Positions 19,252 to 20,834 of a DNA stretch of 20,834 nt are shown here, piece after piece. Position 1 is the stretch's first letter, and each line of letters starts with the position of its first letter. The DNA is from a virus. The stretch lies in IMG/VR virus record IMGVR_UViG_3300005530_000085, positions 1-20,834 of that record. One strand, given 5' to 3'. The notes under the pieces were generated by a model. It saw only the letters and a program-made list of their open reading frames with translations, had not been told where the DNA came from and searched no databases. Position numbers and translations under genes: made by a program.

Positions 19252-20184
19252 ATGCCAACCACGCAGACGACGGGAACCTCTGCCATCTCTGAGGAGATGA
19301 AGACCTTTTACTCGCGCCAGCTCTTGGAGCGCGCGCTGCCGGTGCTGGTGCATGGCCAGTTCGGCCAGCCGCGACCGCTGCCGCGCAACGGCGGCAAGTC
19401 GATCGAGTTCCGCCGCTTCAACGTCCTGACGGCCAACACCACGGCCCTGACGGAAGGCGTCACGCCGGGCGGCAACAGCCTCGATACCAGCGCCGTGACG
19501 GCCACCATCGCTCAGTATGGCGACTTCATCCAGGGCTCGGATCTGCTTGATCTGACGGCGTTCGATCCGGTCCTGACCGAAACGGCGCAACTGCTCGGTG
19601 AGCAGGCCGGCCTCTCGATGGACCACATTGTTCGCGACATTCTGGCGGCTGGGACCAGCGTGCAGTACGCGGCTGGTCGCGCGAGTCGCATCACCGTGGC
19701 GGCCGGCGATAACCTGACCGTGGCGGAAATCCGCAAGGCCGTGCGCACGCTCAAGCGCAACAAGGCCCGCTCGCTGGCGTCCGGCGATTATGTCGCCATC
19801 GTCGAGCCGGGCGTGACCTATGATCTTCAGGGTGATTCCGATTGGAAGACGCCTTCGCAGTACAGCGCTGTACAGCAGATCTTCAGCGGCGAGATCGGCC
19901 GGCTCTATGGTGTGCGCTTCGTGGAGACGACTGAAGCTGTGGTCTTCAGTGGCGCCGGCGCTTCGGGCATCGATGTCTACGGCACGATCGTGCTGGGCGC
20001 CAATGCCTACGGCATGATCCCGCTGGAAGGCGCGGGCCTCGAATTCCTGTTCAAGCCAGCCGGCTCGGCCGGTACGGCCGATCCGCTCGATCAGCGTTGG
20101 ACCTCCGGCTGGAAGGTCGCGTTCACCGCGAAGATTCTTCAGGACCTGTACATGCTGCGCATCGAGCACGCCGTTAGCGGCTAG
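19252..20184 (+). CDS. Major capsid protein, N4-gp56 family
   Basis: A 310-aa protein behind a TAGGAGAT ribosome site. The N-terminal region FYSRQLLERALPVLVHGQFG, then GGKSIEFRRFNVL, TALTEGVTPGGNSL, ATIAQYGDFIQGSDLLDL and LLGEQAGLSMDHIVRDIL fits the N4-gp56-type HK97-fold capsid family closely. The middle (AEIRKAVRTLKRNKARS) and the C-terminal GWKVAFTAKILQDLYMLRIE also fit. It forms the head shell. It has no obvious N-terminal delta domain of its own, since a separate scaffold gene is next to it. It is followed by its own terminator-like hairpin. Confidence 0.93.
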   Translation: MPTTQTTGTSAISEEMKTFYSRQLLERALPVLVHGQFGQPRPLPRNGGKSIEFRRFNVLTANTTALTEGVTPGGNSLDTSAVTATIAQYGDFIQGSDLLDLTAFDPVLTETAQLLGEQAGLSMDHIVRDILAAGTSVQYAAGRASRITVAAGDNLTVAEIRKAVRTLKRNKARSLASGDYVAIVEPGVTYDLQGDSDWKTPSQYSAVQQIFSGEIGRLYGVRFVETTEAVVFSGAGASGIDVYGTIVLGANAYGMIPLEGAGLEFLFKPAGSAGTADPLDQRWTSGWKVAFTAKILQDLYMLRIEHAVSG

Positions 20185-20207
20185 ACGCACGCGACACGAA
20201 TCATCGG

Positions 20208-20230
20208 GGGCCGGCCTTTGGGGCCGGCCT
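20208..20230 (+). terminator. GC-rich hairpin after the capsid gene
   Basis: GGCCGGCC (20209-20216) and a second GGCCGGCC (20222-20229) form an 8-bp stem with loop TTTGG, extended by a G-T pair. What follows (TCTTCGCTT) is T-rich but not a clean T-run, so it may be a weak terminator or an mRNA 3' stabiliser rather than a full stop. Confidence 0.55.
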
Positions 20231-20248
20231 CTTCGCTTGGAGGGCGAC

Positions 20249-20530
20249 ATGGCAAACAAGGCCGAAGAACCACAGGACCCCATCGTCAACGACCCCGAAC
20301 CCATGAGCGACCGCCAGTTCGACCGCATCACCAATGAGACGGCGAAGGCCCTGGCTGCCCAGCCGAAGGTCAAGGTCCGGCTGTATCAGGTGCCACCCGG
20401 TTCAACCGAGAAGCCGCTGCCGGATGAGACGGTGCAAGTCAATGGCTTCATCTACCAGATTCAGCGCGGCGTGGAGGTCAAAGTACCGCAGACCGTGGCT
20501 GAAATCCTCGAACAGGCCGGCCGGCGCTAG
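20249..20530 (+). CDS. Small head-associated hypothetical protein
   Basis: A 93-aa protein starting at the ATG behind GGAGGG (20239-20244); a TTG at 20237 is in frame. The first 50 residues are acidic and disordered; the rest (KVKVRLYQVPPGSTEKPLPD, TVQVNGFIYQIQRG, EVKVPQTVAEILEQAG) is a pattern that often follows N4-gp56-type capsid genes: an extended strand region ending in VPxxVAEILxxAG. Function is not known. Coupled by strong ribosome site to the next gene 9 bp on. Confidence 0.7.
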   Translation: MANKAEEPQDPIVNDPEPMSDRQFDRITNETAKALAAQPKVKVRLYQVPPGSTEKPLPDETVQVNGFIYQIQRGVEVKVPQTVAEILEQAGRR

Positions 20531-20539
20531 GAGGCATCG

Positions 20540-20834
20540 ATGGCGGTAACGGTGACAGTCGGCACGAATAGCTATGTCTCCGTTGCCGACGCTGAGACCT
20601 ATTTCGACAATCAGCTCTATACCGATGCCTGGACGAGTGCCAGCGAGGACGACAAGGCGCGCGCGCTCATCATGGCGACGCGGGCCATCGATCGTCAGAT
20701 CATCAAGGGCAAGCGCAAGAGCACCACGCAGGTGCTGCAATGGCCGCGCTGCTACACCCCGACCATCATGCAGGCCATCATGCTCTACCACTCGCCCAAC
20801 GTGCCGGCGCAATCCCAAGTCTACGATGGTCCGC
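20540..20834 (+). CDS. DnaT-like/head-tail connector protein, 3' end cut by window
   Basis: Starts behind TAGGAGG; the frame is open to the window edge with about 98 residues seen. TVGTNSYVSVADAETYFDNQLYTDAW (split here as TVGTNSYVSVADAETYF then DNQLYTDAW), then DDKARALIMATRAIDRQIIKG, followed by LQWPR, is the pattern of the phage family labelled putative DnaT-like ssDNA-binding protein. In this gene order it is more likely a head-completion/connector protein. Its C-terminal half is not visible. Confidence 0.75.
   Translation, partial: MAVTVTVGTNSYVSVADAETYFDNQLYTDAWTSASEDDKARALIMATRAIDRQIIKGKRKSTTQVLQWPRCYTPTIMQAIMLYHSPNVPAQSQVYDGP

Noticed and set aside
1-20834. CRISPR array, insertion sequence or rRNA
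   Set aside because: No regularly spaced identical repeats with unique spacers, no transposase or terminal inverted repeats, and no rRNA-like sequence were seen.

Overview
This window is part of the genome of a tailed, double-stranded DNA phage (Caudoviricetes, probably siphovirus-like) or a prophage of one. The evidence is a nearly complete head-assembly block (terminase, portal, minor head protein, scaffold, major capsid protein, connector) preceded by a phage replication block. Every convincing gene is on the + strand, genes are packed with 1-bp or 4-bp stop/start overlaps, and the sequence is GC-rich. No integrase, repressor/lysogeny switch, tail or lysis gene is visible. The host cannot be named from the sequence; Shine-Dalgarno sites of AGGAG type and sigma70-like promoters only say that it is bacterial.

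Layout. 1-208: leader with two mutually exclusive hairpins that look like an attenuator. 209-6208: early/replication operon, with a conserved phage early protein that has a RAMP-like glycine loop, a coiled-coil protein, an excisionase-type HTH protein, an ECF-like sigma factor, an orphan C5-cytosine methyltransferase, a DnaB-like helicase, a replication initiator-like protein with iterons and a purine tract inside its gene (candidate origin), a deoxyribosyltransferase-like/Nmad1 fusion and a PD-(D/E)XK nuclease. 6209-11184: accessory operon of about 17 small genes starting from its own promoter. It includes three one-segment membrane microproteins, a pair of tandem paralogues, coiled-coil and zinc-finger proteins, and at its end a sigma-region-4-like protein in the usual place of a late-gene regulator. 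11185-12287: a noncoding block with a strong promoter, two clear tRNAs (Thr-UGU, Ala-UGC), four tRNA-like elements with abnormal anticodon arms, a run of stable hairpins and a strong terminator. 12288-20834: head module, with an HTH-metallophosphoesterase, small terminase, two small proteins (one a zincin), large terminase, SPP1-type portal, an overlapping small gene, minor head protein, another tRNA-like element with a terminator, scaffold, N4-gp56-type capsid protein, a small head-associated protein and a truncated connector.

How it fits together. A palindrome of form GAATCNNCGGATT occurs at the start of three transcription units: overlapping an extended -10 just before the HTH gene, and about 52-56 bp upstream of the predicted starts of the accessory and tRNA promoters. 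This suggests a phage-encoded switch, with the HTH protein as the obvious but unproved ligand. Together with two sigma-like proteins it points to a phage-run transcription programme. The most unusual material is the tRNA-like set (five elements in addition to the two clear tRNAs), which keeps acceptor and T arms but has deviant anticodon domains.
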